Part shown: piece after piece, positions 1 to 5,968 of the stretch
How positions within the stretch are numbered: position 1 is the stretch's first letter
Layout of the letters: each line of letters starts with the position of its first letter
Source of the DNA: Campylobacteraceae bacterium
GTDB taxonomy: Bacteria > Campylobacterota > Campylobacteria > Campylobacterales > Sulfurovaceae
Reading direction: 5' to 3'
DNA length: 6,218 nucleotides
Assembly (NCBI GenBank): GCA_027022775.1
Contig: JALVXO010000265.1
Location: 1 to 6,218 of the forward strand
Notes under the pieces: generated by a model
Told to the model about the DNA's origin: nothing
Seen by the model: only the letters and a program-made list of their open reading frames with translations
Databases searched by the model: none
Position numbers and translations under genes: made by a program

Positions 1-567
1 GTCAACGCCAAGTATTCTAATGACTTCTAAAATAATATCTTTGCCGTAAACATGCTTGCCGGGTTTGCCTTTTAATACAACTTTTATAGTTTCTGGCACC
101 TTAAACCAGTTGCTTCCGGTAATTATCGCAAAAGAAATATCAGTACTTCCCATACCGGTGCTAAATGCCCCCAAAGCGCCGTGTGTGCATGTGTGGCTGT
201 CTGCGCCGATAATTACATCACCCGGAATCACAAGCCCTTTTTCAGGCAAAAGCGCATGCTCAATACCCATATCTTTTTCGTCAAAAAAGTATTTTAAATC
301 GTGCTCGTAAGCAAAATCGCGGCTGATTTTCGCCTGGTTTGCGCTTGCTATATCTTTTGGCGGAATGTAGTGGTCCATCACAATCGCAAAGCCCTCCGGA
401 TTTGCAAGCTTTTTTGCCCCGCTCTCACGGAACGCTTTAATCGAAATAGGTGTTGTAATATCGTTTCCAATCGTCATATCGATAGGAACACGCACAATCT
501 CTCCGGCTCTAACCTCTCTGCCGGCGTGGTCGCTGAAAATTTTTTCTGTAATTGTTAAACCTGCCAT
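1..567 (-). CDS. leuC: 3-isopropylmalate dehydratase large subunit, N-terminal part (cut by window edge)
   Basis: The first 189 codons of an aconitase-superfamily dehydratase; the rest lies beyond the left edge. With the small subunit LeuD it isomerises 2-isopropylmalate to 3-isopropylmalate in cytoplasmic leucine biosynthesis, using a [4Fe-4S] cluster. Visible hallmarks are MAGLTITEKIFSDHAG at the N-terminus, MDHYIP at residues 64-69 and GADSHTCTHGALGAFSTG at 121-138, followed by GMGSTD. These match the shorter (about 420 residue) LeuC/homoaconitase-like class found in archaea and Campylobacterota. The three cluster cysteines lie in the missing C-terminal half and cannot be checked. The ATG at 567 is preceded by AAGAGGG (574-580) at 6 bases, and a TATAAT box lies at 594-599. 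Homoaconitase or a dimethylmalate dehydratase-like paralog cannot be strictly excluded from the N-terminus alone; a neighbouring leuD or leuB to the left would settle it. Confidence 0.9.
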   Translation of the reverse strand, partial: MAGLTITEKIFSDHAGREVRAGEIVRVPIDMTIGNDITTPISIKAFRESGAKKLANPEGFAIVMDHYIPPKDIASANQAKISRDFAYEHDLKYFFDEKDMGIEHALLPEKGLVIPGDVIIGADSHTCTHGALGAFSTGMGSTDISFAIITGSNWFKVPETIKVVLKGKPGKHVYGKDIILEVIRILGVD

Positions 568-593
568 GATTAACCCTCTTATAAATTTGGGCG

Positions 594-622
594 ATTATAT
601 CAAAAATGGGGTTAAAGTAAAG
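594..622 (-). promoter_or_regulatory. leuC promoter
   Basis: Read on the minus strand, TTTTTGATATAAT contains a perfect TATAAT (594-599) with a T-rich, TG-containing stretch just upstream, the form typical of Campylobacterota housekeeping promoters. A weak -35 candidate, TTTACT, lies about 16 bases further upstream (616-621). The box is 26 bases before the leuC start codon, leaving a short leader with the ribosome binding site. No leucine-rich leader peptide or T-box-like structure fits in this space. Confidence 0.65.
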
Positions 623-652
623 ATTGGAAATAGATTTTAAAAGAATTAAACC

Positions 653-680
653 ACTGCGGCAATATTTTAAAACCGGCAGT
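653..680 (-). terminator. Possible weak terminator after rnj
   Basis: An inverted repeat, ACTGC (653-657) and GCAGT (676-680), extends by two more G:C pairs past a one-base bulge (G675). The loop is AT-rich. On the minus strand it is followed by a T-rich but interrupted run (GGTTTAATTCTTTT), so as an intrinsic terminator for rnj it is imperfect. Its place between the rnj stop and the leuC promoter suits that job. It could equally be a chance hairpin. Confidence 0.3.
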
Positions 681-691
681 AGGGAGCAGAA

Positions 692-704
692 TATAATCTA
701 TAAT
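692..704 (+). promoter_or_regulatory. Doubled TATAAT, weak plus-strand promoter candidate
   Basis: TATAATC occurs twice in direct tandem at 692-698 and 699-705, giving two perfect -10 hexamers on the plus strand. No -35-like hexamer and no T-rich upstream tract is visible, and no plus-strand gene follows. If active, it would transcribe the inverted repeat at 717-777 and then run antisense into the 3' end of rnj. In AT-rich DNA such boxes also arise by chance. Confidence 0.2.
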
Positions 705-716
705 CTCTTTTTAATC

Positions 717-777
717 TGCTGCATCTGCCCGCGCTAAGTTTTTATATTTTGGCTCTGGCAGGAGATATTTTGCAGCA
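717..777. other. Two-tier inverted repeat in the rnj-leuC spacer (possible structured RNA)
   Basis: Two nested arms pair: TGCTGCA (717-723) with TGCAGCA (771-777), and CTGCC (725-729) with GGCAG (757-761). They are separated by one base on one side and nine on the other, enclosing a 27-base loop. On neither strand is the structure followed by a T-run, so it does not look like a plain intrinsic terminator. It starts 12 bases beyond the rnj stop codon, so it could be a 3' UTR structure of the rnj transcript. Alternatively it is part of a small plus-strand RNA. Function unknown. Confidence 0.4.
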
Positions 778-788
778 TTAAATACAAT

Positions 789-2744
789 CTAAACAATAAT
801 TACTGTAGGTATGATAAATGGATAACTTTTATATTTTTTAAGCACATATTTTCGAACCAGGTTTCTTATGTTATCCTCTATCACTTTTGCATTGGCGCTT
901 TTGTGCAAGCCGGTTACCTCTAAGTTTTTCGTAACCAGATCGACTATGTCGCTTTCAAACTTTTTACTATCTTTATGCGCTATAAGTCCGTGCGCCATTA
1001 TTACCGGTTTGCCGATAATTTTTCCATTTTGGCTGTCTATCTGGATAATAATATTAACAATTCCCTCTGTAGCAAGTTTTTGTCTGTCGCTGACCACATC
1101 GGCAAAAATTTCATTATTGCTCTGATTGTCGATATAGCGTTTTCCTACTTTAACTGTTTTAACCTTTTTGATATATTTAGGGGTTATCTCAACCTGGTCA
1201 CCGTCGCTCATTAATATAATATTGCGCTCATCAACGCCGCACTCAATTGCAGTTTGCGCATGTTTGGCAATATGGTTGTATTCTCCATGCACCGGCAAAA
1301 AGAATTTTGGCTGCACCAGGCGGATTATGAGCTTTTGCTCCTCCTGGCTTGCGTGCCCCGATACATGAATATCGCTAAACTCTTTATAGCGCACAGTAAC
1401 GCCGCTTTTTAAAAGCAGGTTCATCAATTTCGAAACCGACGCTTCATTGCCAGGAATTGCGCTAGCTGAGATAATAACCGTATCTGTTGGTTTTAGCTTA
1501 ATATGGCGGTGTTCATCTGTTGCCATTCTAGAGAGCGCCGCCATAGTTTCGCCCTGCGAACCGGTTGTTACAACCAAAATTTCATCATCTCTAAAGCGCC
1601 CCACTTCATGCGGTTCAATAAAGTGCTCTTCGCCAATATCAATATATCCAAGCCTTCGGTTTGTTTCTATATTTCTCTCCATAGAGCGGCCGATTATGCA
1701 AATTTTTCTGCCGTGCAGCACCCCGCGCTCCATAGCCTGGTAAATCCGGTGTATATTAGAAGAGAAAGTGGACATTATAACGCGCCCTTTTGCCTTTTCG
1801 AAAAGTTCGTCAAATGTTTTGCCGACAACCTTTTCGCTTTTTGTAAAGCCCGGATTGTGCGAATTTGTCGAATCGCTCATTAAGCAGAGCACCCCTTTTT
1901 GCCCATAATATGCAAAGCGGTGCAAATCCATTGTGTAACCGTCAATTGGGGTGTGGTCGATTTTAAAATCGGCTGTGTGGATAATTGTTCCAGCCGGGGT
2001 TTGAATCGCCAGCGAACTTGCATCTACAATAGAGTGGGTTGCGTGCATCCACTCCACTTTTATATCGCCTATTTCGTAAATTTCGCGCTTTTTAACATAT
2101 CTGAAATATTTTTTATCGGCGCTTAAACCGTGCTCGTCAAGTTTGTTCCCAATCATTGCCAAAACAAGCGGAGTGGCATAAATTGGGAATTTTAACTCTT
2201 TAAACAGATAAGCGATCGCCCCGATATGGTCTTCGTGCCCGTGGGTGATTACAATCCCTTTAATTTTATCTTTAATAGCGTGCAGATAGCTAAAGTCTGG
2301 CACCAGAATATCCACGCCGTGCATTGTTTCATCCGGGAAGCTCATCCCGACATCAATAATAATAGCACTCTTTTCTGTCTCTAAAACCGCAATATTGCCC
2401 CCGATTTCACCAAGCCCGCCAAGGGGGGTAAAGCGCACTTTTGCATTTGTGTTTGTATTGATTTTGCGCCACGGCTCCATGCGCTCTTTTTGGATGCGCT
2501 CATTTTCAATGATTGCTTTTTTCATCTCATTTGGAACCGAAGCATCGATTTTCATGCGCACTGCGGGGCGGTTTTGGACTCTTCTTTGGATGTTTCTGCC
2601 GTTTTGCGGGCGCTTGCCGTTTTGGTAAGTTCTGCTTTGGCTCTGGCTGCCGTTTTGTCTGTTTCTAAACGGATTTGGGGCTCTTCTTCTTTGTGTATTT
2701 TCTGCCGTTTGGCTATCTTGATTAATTTGATTATCTTCTGCCAT
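789..2744 (-). CDS. rnj: Ribonuclease J
   Basis: A 651-residue metallo-beta-lactamase/beta-CASP ribonuclease with 5'-to-3' exonuclease (and in some species endonuclease) activity, central to mRNA decay and rRNA maturation. Counting from the ATG at 2744, residues 1 to about 100 are a basic, Q/N/R-rich, probably disordered tail. The catalytic core then begins at KVRFTPLGGLGEIGGN. Zinc ligands are visible as HGHEDH (168-173), the histidine of ATHS (237) and the aspartate of HTADFK (259). Beta-CASP motifs follow: STFSSN (325-330), TGSQGE (394-399), HVSGHAS (460-466) and PVHGE (484-488). A C-terminal domain of about 100 residues ends the protein. A TTG six codons upstream (2762) is also in frame, but the ATG has AAGGA at 7 bases (2752-2756) and is preferred. 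The gene starts 53 bases after rsmA on the same strand, so the two are probably co-transcribed. All catalytic motifs are intact. Confidence 0.96.
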   Translation of the reverse strand: MAEDNQINQDSQTAENTQRRRAPNPFRNRQNGSQSQSRTYQNGKRPQNGRNIQRRVQNRPAVRMKIDASVPNEMKKAIIENERIQKERMEPWRKINTNTNAKVRFTPLGGLGEIGGNIAVLETEKSAIIIDVGMSFPDETMHGVDILVPDFSYLHAIKDKIKGIVITHGHEDHIGAIAYLFKELKFPIYATPLVLAMIGNKLDEHGLSADKKYFRYVKKREIYEIGDIKVEWMHATHSIVDASSLAIQTPAGTIIHTADFKIDHTPIDGYTMDLHRFAYYGQKGVLCLMSDSTNSHNPGFTKSEKVVGKTFDELFEKAKGRVIMSTFSSNIHRIYQAMERGVLHGRKICIIGRSMERNIETNRRLGYIDIGEEHFIEPHEVGRFRDDEILVVTTGSQGETMAALSRMATDEHRHIKLKPTDTVIISASAIPGNEASVSKLMNLLLKSGVTVRYKEFSDIHVSGHASQEEQKLIIRLVQPKFFLPVHGEYNHIAKHAQTAIECGVDERNIILMSDGDQVEITPKYIKKVKTVKVGKRYIDNQSNNEIFADVVSDRQKLATEGIVNIIIQIDSQNGKIIGKPVIMAHGLIAHKDSKKFESDIVDLVTKNLEVTGLHKSANAKVIEDNIRNLVRKYVLKKYKSYPFIIPTVIIV

Positions 2745-2797
2745 AACAATATCCTTATTCAATTTTCTTTAATTAATGGAAGTAAACGTAAAATGCT

Positions 2798-3580
2798 TTA
2801 CTTTAACAGTTTATACAATTGATGATATTTAGGCAGCTCTAACTGGTGGGCGCGAGTATTGAAATCTATTTTTAACTCATTAAAAACAGACTCCAGCAAC
2901 TCTTTAGAGTAAGAAGCAGATAAATTTTTAAGCAGCCTTTTTCGCGGCTGTCTGGCGGCGGTTTTTAAAAAATCTTCAAAAGATTTATCATTTAACGAAC
3001 TGTGCTTTTCTATATGCAAAACTGCCGAAGTTACTTTTGGGGGCGGAACAAACGCCTCTTTTGGAACTTCAAAAAGCAGCTTTACATCTGCAACGCTTTG
3101 GCTCAATACTGCCAAAGAACCAAAATTCCTGTCTCCGCTTTTTGCACTGAACTTTTGCGCCACCTCTTTTTGAACCATTACAATAATACGCTTGCAGTTA
3201 ATATCGCGAAGCGCATTTAAAACTATATTTGTGGCTATATAGTAGGGCAAATTTGCTACTAGCGAATAGCTACTCTCTAACAAACTGCCGCTCTGCTTTA
3301 AAATATCTCTGCAAACAAGCTCAAGGCTGCCGTTTTTTAGCGGCTCTTTAAACTCATTTTTAAGATATTCGCATAGCCTTTTATCTACTTCATAAGCTCT
3401 AACTTGCCCAACTTTTAAAAGCTGTCTAGTTAAATCACCTAAGCCAGCCCCAATCTCTGCAATAGGCAGGTTGTCATTGGGAATCGCTTCGATGATTTGC
3501 TCTAAAACAGAACTATCTTTTAAAAAATTTTGACCAAACTTTTTGTCTGCAATCTTTGAGGCATCTAACTGTTTATGCAT
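2798..3580 (-). CDS. rsmA: 16S rRNA (adenine1518-N6/adenine1519-N6)-dimethyltransferase
   Basis: This 260-residue protein (KsgA) uses S-adenosylmethionine to dimethylate two adjacent adenines in helix 45 of 16S rRNA, a late step in 30S assembly; its loss gives kasugamycin resistance. Seen in order are FGQNFL (15-20), the SAM-binding loop EIGAGLGDLT (42-51), the ribose-contacting acidic residue in YEVDKRL (E64), RDIL (91-94), the catalytic NLPYYIAT (110-117), FVPPPKVTSAV (177-187) and the C-terminal RKRLLKNL and RAHQLEL segments. Length and motif order are normal for the family. The ATG at 3580 gives the usual short lead before the FGQNFL motif, but its ribosome binding site is poor (AAGG 13 bases upstream). 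It lies between the pal terminator and rnj. The pairing with rnj is, from memory, conserved in Helicobacter and Campylobacter. Confidence 0.95.
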   Translation of the reverse strand: MHKQLDASKIADKKFGQNFLKDSSVLEQIIEAIPNDNLPIAEIGAGLGDLTRQLLKVGQVRAYEVDKRLCEYLKNEFKEPLKNGSLELVCRDILKQSGSLLESSYSLVANLPYYIATNIVLNALRDINCKRIIVMVQKEVAQKFSAKSGDRNFGSLAVLSQSVADVKLLFEVPKEAFVPPPKVTSAVLHIEKHSSLNDKSFEDFLKTAARQPRKRLLKNLSASYSKELLESVFNELKIDFNTRAHQLELPKYHQLYKLLK

Positions 3581-3597
3581 TTTACTATATTAACCTT

Positions 3598-3645
3598 AAA
3601 AAAGCAAAAAGCTTTAAGCTTTAAGCCTTAAGCTTTGAGCTTTTT
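3598..3645 (-). terminator. Probable intrinsic terminator of pal, built from heptad repeats
   Basis: On the minus strand AAAAAGCT (3638-3645), overlapping the pal stop codon, pairs with AGCTTTTT (3606-3613). After a two-base mismatch, a second AAGCTT:AAGCTT pairing follows, leaving a short loop. The distal arm runs into TTTTT-GC-TTTTTT, a suitable U-tract. This fits an intrinsic terminator or attenuator between pal and rsmA. The stem is A/T-rich, so termination may be incomplete and allow read-through into rsmA, for which no good separate promoter is visible. Confidence 0.55.
3613..3640. repeat. Four-copy 7-bp tandem repeat (TTTAAGC)
   Basis: Units are TTTAAGC (3613-3619), TTTAAGC (3620-3626), CTTAAGC (3627-3633) and TTTGAGC (3634-3640): two identical copies followed by two that each differ at one position. 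The repeat makes up most of the spacer between rsmA and pal and supplies the arms of the hairpin described for that region. Outside coding sequence, so copy-number change would not shift a frame. Confidence 0.7.
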
Positions 3646-4228
3646 AATTGTTATTAATTTCCGCGCGTCTGTTTTTTGCGTGGCAGGCAGGTTTGTTTAT
3701 TGTACAGACCGGATTGCTTTCTCCGTAACTTACTATATCGATTTTGCTGGCATCAATTCCGGCATTTACCATTAAACTTTTAACTGCTTTTGCTCTTTTT
3801 AATCCAAGCGCATGGTTGTATTCATCTGTTCCAAACTCATCGCAGTTTCCTTCTACCAAAAGTTTTCCGCCGCTTTGCGTATGAGCTTTAAGCTTTGGAA
3901 TATCGCTCATTAACCTTTTTACCTGATCGTCATCAAGAGTGTAAGAATCGCTTGCAAAGTAGAGCAGTTTGTATCCGCTTCTGCTGACCCCGTCGCTTCC
4001 GAGATATTTTCCCTTACTGCTGACTTTGCCGGGCTGAAAACTGTTTTTGCCGCCGCTTGCTCCTGTATTGCCGTTAACTGGCACCACATTTCCATCAATC
4101 GAGCCTGCATCTGTGCCGATACCTGCTGTTGCCGTTCCGCCCGGAACTGCTACCGGAAGCTTTTTATGACACCCTGTAAAAGCCAATGCTGCTGCCAAAA
4201 CCGCTGTTAAAATATAACTTTTTTGCAT
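3644..4228 (-). CDS. pal: Peptidoglycan-associated lipoprotein (Pal, OmpA-family)
   Basis: A 194-residue outer-membrane lipoprotein. Residues 1-19 form a signal peptide ending in FTG-C, so Cys20 is the predicted lipidated residue. Residues 21 to about 80 are a Gly/Ser/Ala-rich flexible linker, and about 86-194 form the OmpA C-terminal peptidoglycan-binding domain. The binding signature is clear: LLVEGNCDEFGTDEYNHALG (123-142) followed by LKRA, then VSYGESNP (166-173) and KNRRAEI (185-191). Cys175 and Cys182 may form a disulphide, an arrangement I recall from Campylobacter Pal/Omp18. Pal normally works with TolQRAB to couple the outer membrane to the wall during division, but tolB is not adjacent here, so this may be a relocated or second Pal. 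The ATG at 4228 has AGGAG (4236-4240) at 7 bases. It is divergent from mltB. Confidence 0.92.
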   Translation of the reverse strand: MQKSYILTAVLAAALAFTGCHKKLPVAVPGGTATAGIGTDAGSIDGNVVPVNGNTGASGGKNSFQPGKVSSKGKYLGSDGVSRSGYKLLYFASDSYTLDDDQVKRLMSDIPKLKAHTQSGGKLLVEGNCDEFGTDEYNHALGLKRAKAVKSLMVNAGIDASKIDIVSYGESNPVCTINKPACHAKNRRAEINNN

Positions 4229-4260
4229 AAAAATACTCCTAATAGAAAAAAATTGACAAT

Positions 4261-4289
4261 ATTATATCATAAAATATGAAAAGTATCAA
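4261..4289 (-). promoter_or_regulatory. pal promoter
   Basis: On the minus strand TTGATA (4284-4289) is followed after 17 bases by TGATATAAT, whose hexamer TATAAT is at 4261-4266: a near-consensus sigma-70 promoter with an extended -10. The expected start site near 4254 leaves about 25 bases of leader including the ribosome binding site. It is the best-matching promoter in the window, fitting an abundant envelope protein. Its -35 lies inside the region used by the opposing mltB promoter. Confidence 0.75.
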
Positions 4290-4303
4290 TTTTTTGCTAT
4301 AAT
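4290..4303 (+). promoter_or_regulatory. mltB promoter
   Basis: TTTTTTGCTATAAT is the typical Campylobacterota extended -10, with TATAAT at 4298-4303. A start site near 4310 would leave about 22 bases before the ATG at 4332. No good -35 lies 17 bases upstream (TATGAA). A separate TTGACA at 4253-4258 paired with TATGAA (4275-4280) could be a weaker second plus-strand promoter. Confidence 0.75.
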
Positions 4304-4331
4304 ATTGCAAAAATTATATAAAGAAAGCAAA

Positions 4332-5279
4332 ATGAAACAGCTGTTCATATTAATTTTAGTTCCATTTTATCTATATAGTATCGATTACTCAAAAAGTGCG
4401 GCAGGCAAGCGGTTTATTGAGCAAATGCACAGAAATTACGGATTTAACAAAGATTACTTAAGAAAACTGCTGCAAAAAGCGCACCACCGCCAGGATGTTT
4501 TAGACAGATATAACGGCAGGTTAAAAGGCGCGACCGATTACTCCTGGCACAGGTATAAAAATAAAATTTTAATCCCAGAGAGCATTGAGCTTGGCAGGAA
4601 TTTTATGGAAAAATATGCCTTTTATTTAAATAGGGCAAAAAGGCGTTACGGCATAGATAGGGAGATAATAACCGCTTTTATCCGGGTAGAGAGCAAATTT
4701 GGGCTTTTTGGCGGCGAATACAGTGTCTGGGATGTTTTAGTAACCCTGGCATTTAACCCCAACAGAAAGCAGCGCTTTTTTAAAGAGCAGTTAAAAAAGG
4801 TTTTGCTGCTTGCTAGAAGGGAACGCATAAGCGTGCTCTCTTTAAAGGGTTCTTTTGCCGGGGCGATGGGGTGCGTGCAGCAGGTGCCATCTATTTACCT
4901 TAAATACGGCGTTGATTTAGACGGCGACGGAAAGGCAAACCCCAACTCTATGGCTGACTGCATAGGTTCAATTGCAAAATTTTTAAGTCTGAACGGCTGG
5001 AATAACACTTTAGCAACCATTGCAAAGCCAAAAGTTGAAGGGAGCGGCTTTTTAAATTTAAGAAGCGGTTACAGAAGCTATTATTTGCCACAAACCCTTA
5101 AGGCTTACGGTATTATCCCTCCGCCCTGGTGGAGAGGCGGCGCATATTTTATCCGATTAAGAGACGGCAGCAGTTACGATATCTACCTTGGCGACAGCAA
5201 TTACCGCGTTATCACAAAATACAACGCCAGCAAACAGTATGCCCTCTCTATTGCGCTTTATGCCAAAGCTATAAAATAA
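4332..5279 (+). CDS. mltB: Lytic murein transglycosylase, MltB/Slt35 family
   Basis: A 315-residue periplasmic enzyme that cleaves the MurNAc-GlcNAc bond of peptidoglycan with formation of 1,6-anhydro-MurNAc. A hydrophobic N-terminus (about residues 1-17) is a signal peptide or anchor; there is no lipobox cysteine, unlike E. coli MltB. The predicted catalytic acid is Glu120 in FIRVESKFG, equivalent to Glu162 of Slt35. Further hallmarks are SVWDVLVTLAF (131-141), LKGSFAGAMG (171-180), an EF-hand-like DLDGDGK loop (195-201), IAKFLSLNGW and the C-terminal ITKYNASKQYALSIALYAKA. The motif after GAMG reads CVQQVPS where QPQFMPSS-like sequence is usual. A TTG in frame at 4305 overlaps the -10 box and lies upstream of the expected transcript start, so the ATG at 4332 is used here despite a weak AAGAAAG binding site. 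The next gene follows after 12 bases. Confidence 0.9.
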   Translation: MKQLFILILVPFYLYSIDYSKSAAGKRFIEQMHRNYGFNKDYLRKLLQKAHHRQDVLDRYNGRLKGATDYSWHRYKNKILIPESIELGRNFMEKYAFYLNRAKRRYGIDREIITAFIRVESKFGLFGGEYSVWDVLVTLAFNPNRKQRFFKEQLKKVLLLARRERISVLSLKGSFAGAMGCVQQVPSIYLKYGVDLDGDGKANPNSMADCIGSIAKFLSLNGWNNTLATIAKPKVEGSGFLNLRSGYRSYYLPQTLKAYGIIPPPWWRGGAYFIRLRDGSSYDIYLGDSNYRVITKYNASKQYALSIALYAKAIK

Positions 5280-5291
5280 AAAGGAGAAAAA

Positions 5292-5762
5292 ATGAAAAAA
5301 TTTTTAATAATGTTTTTGATTTTTTTAGCAACAGCCAATGCTCAAAACAGTGCTTTAAAAAACGACACAAACAGCAGTTCTGATAAAACCGCAAATGAGA
5401 TGAAAACCGTAAAAGATGTTCAAAAAAAGAGTGAAAAAATTATGAAAAAACTGGCAGAGGGCAACTATAAAGAAGCTTTTGAAATTATTAAAGAGATTTC
5501 AGCAGTGCCAAAAGATGAGATTGAAATGGCTTTTGTGGCTTCTAAAAAACAGTTATCAGCTTACGGCAGCAGATACGGAGAACCAATAGGTTTTGAAATG
5601 GTCAAACATAAAAAACTCTCACCAAGCCTGGTAATGTATGAGTATATTCAAAAAAGAGAAAAACACCCGCTGGTTTGGCAGTTTATATTCTATAAAGCCA
5701 AAAAGAGATGGAAATTAAATGAGTTTAGATGGTTTGACAAGCTTTTACAAATAGAACAGTAA
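5292..5762 (+). CDS. Small exported protein of unknown function
   Basis: I do not recognise a named family for this 156-residue protein. Residues 1-17 are a signal peptide with a standard AxA site (ANA before Gln18), so it should be periplasmic and, lacking a lipobox, not lipidated. Residues 18 to about 36 are a polar Asn/Ser/Lys linker. Residues 37 to about 90 look helical and rich in Lys/Glu (DVQKKSEKIMKKLAEGNYKEAFEIIKE). The C-terminal part, about 98-150, alternates in a beta-strand-like way and ends in WQFIFYKAKKRWKLNEFRWF. Helices followed by an antiparallel sheet suggest an NTF2-like (DUF4019/SnoaL-type) fold, but that is inference from pattern only. AAGGAG (5281-5286) lies 5 bases before the ATG. 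It follows mltB by 12 bases and precedes a terminator, so it is the second gene of an mltB operon and may assist or restrain the transglycosylase. Confidence 0.85.
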   Translation: MKKFLIMFLIFLATANAQNSALKNDTNSSSDKTANEMKTVKDVQKKSEKIMKKLAEGNYKEAFEIIKEISAVPKDEIEMAFVASKKQLSAYGSRYGEPIGFEMVKHKKLSPSLVMYEYIQKREKHPLVWQFIFYKAKKRWKLNEFRWFDKLLQIEQ

Positions 5763-5813
5763 TAAGTGCCGGAAATTATTGTACCATTTGCCAGATACCG
5801 GCTGATTGGCGCG

Positions 5814-5837
5814 GCGGCATAGTAATGCCGCTTTTTT
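5814..5837 (+). terminator. Intrinsic terminator of the mltB operon
   Basis: GCGGCAT (5814-5820) and ATGCCGC (5825-5831) form a perfect 7-bp G/C-rich stem with a 4-base loop, followed directly by six T residues (5832-5837). It lies 51 bases after the stop codon of the small exported protein and separates that operon from the lipoprotein gene downstream. Confidence 0.9.
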
Positions 5838-5921
5838 ACACCTCACTTAGCTTAATTTTCTTCTTAATTTTAACTGCAAATATCACTTTTTTATATATTT
5901 ACAGGCAGTGTAACAATTTAA

Positions 5922-5930
5922 TATTATAAT
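5922..5930 (+). promoter_or_regulatory. Promoter of the downstream lipoprotein gene
   Basis: TATAAT at 5925-5930 lies 38 bases before the start codon. No proper -35 is present; TTTACA (5898-5903) is 21 bases away, too far for a normal spacer. The upstream region is T-rich with a 9-bp direct repeat CTTAATTTT (5851-5859 and 5863-5871), 12 bases apart. Position between a terminator and a gene makes a promoter here likely, with this box the best candidate. Confidence 0.5.
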
Positions 5931-5968
5931 AGGGGTGTGGGATAAATTTATTAATAAAGGAGGATGCC

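Noticed and set aside
56..558. Two plus-strand open frames of about 85 codons each
   Set aside because: They lie antisense to leuC, whose frame on the minus strand is continuous and carries conserved motifs.
2423..2428. Run of six G (six C in the rnj sense strand), a possible phase-variable tract
   Set aside because: Six bases is shorter than the tracts known to slip in Campylobacter and Helicobacter, and it encodes part of the conserved TPLGGLGEIGG motif of RNase J.
2552..2749. 65-residue Lys/Glu/Thr-rich frame on the minus strand within the 5' end of rnj
   Set aside because: It is a shifted reading of the low-complexity RNase J tail, with no ribosome binding site of its own.
3584..3589. 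TATAGT on the minus strand just before rsmA, a possible -10 for a leaderless transcript
   Set aside because: The expected start site would fall at or inside the ATG at 3580, and no -35 or extended -10 supports it.
5768..5802. GCCGG/CCGGC inverted repeat after the small exported protein gene
   Set aside because: Only 5 bp with a 25-base loop and no T-run; the perfect hairpin at 5814-5837 already explains termination.
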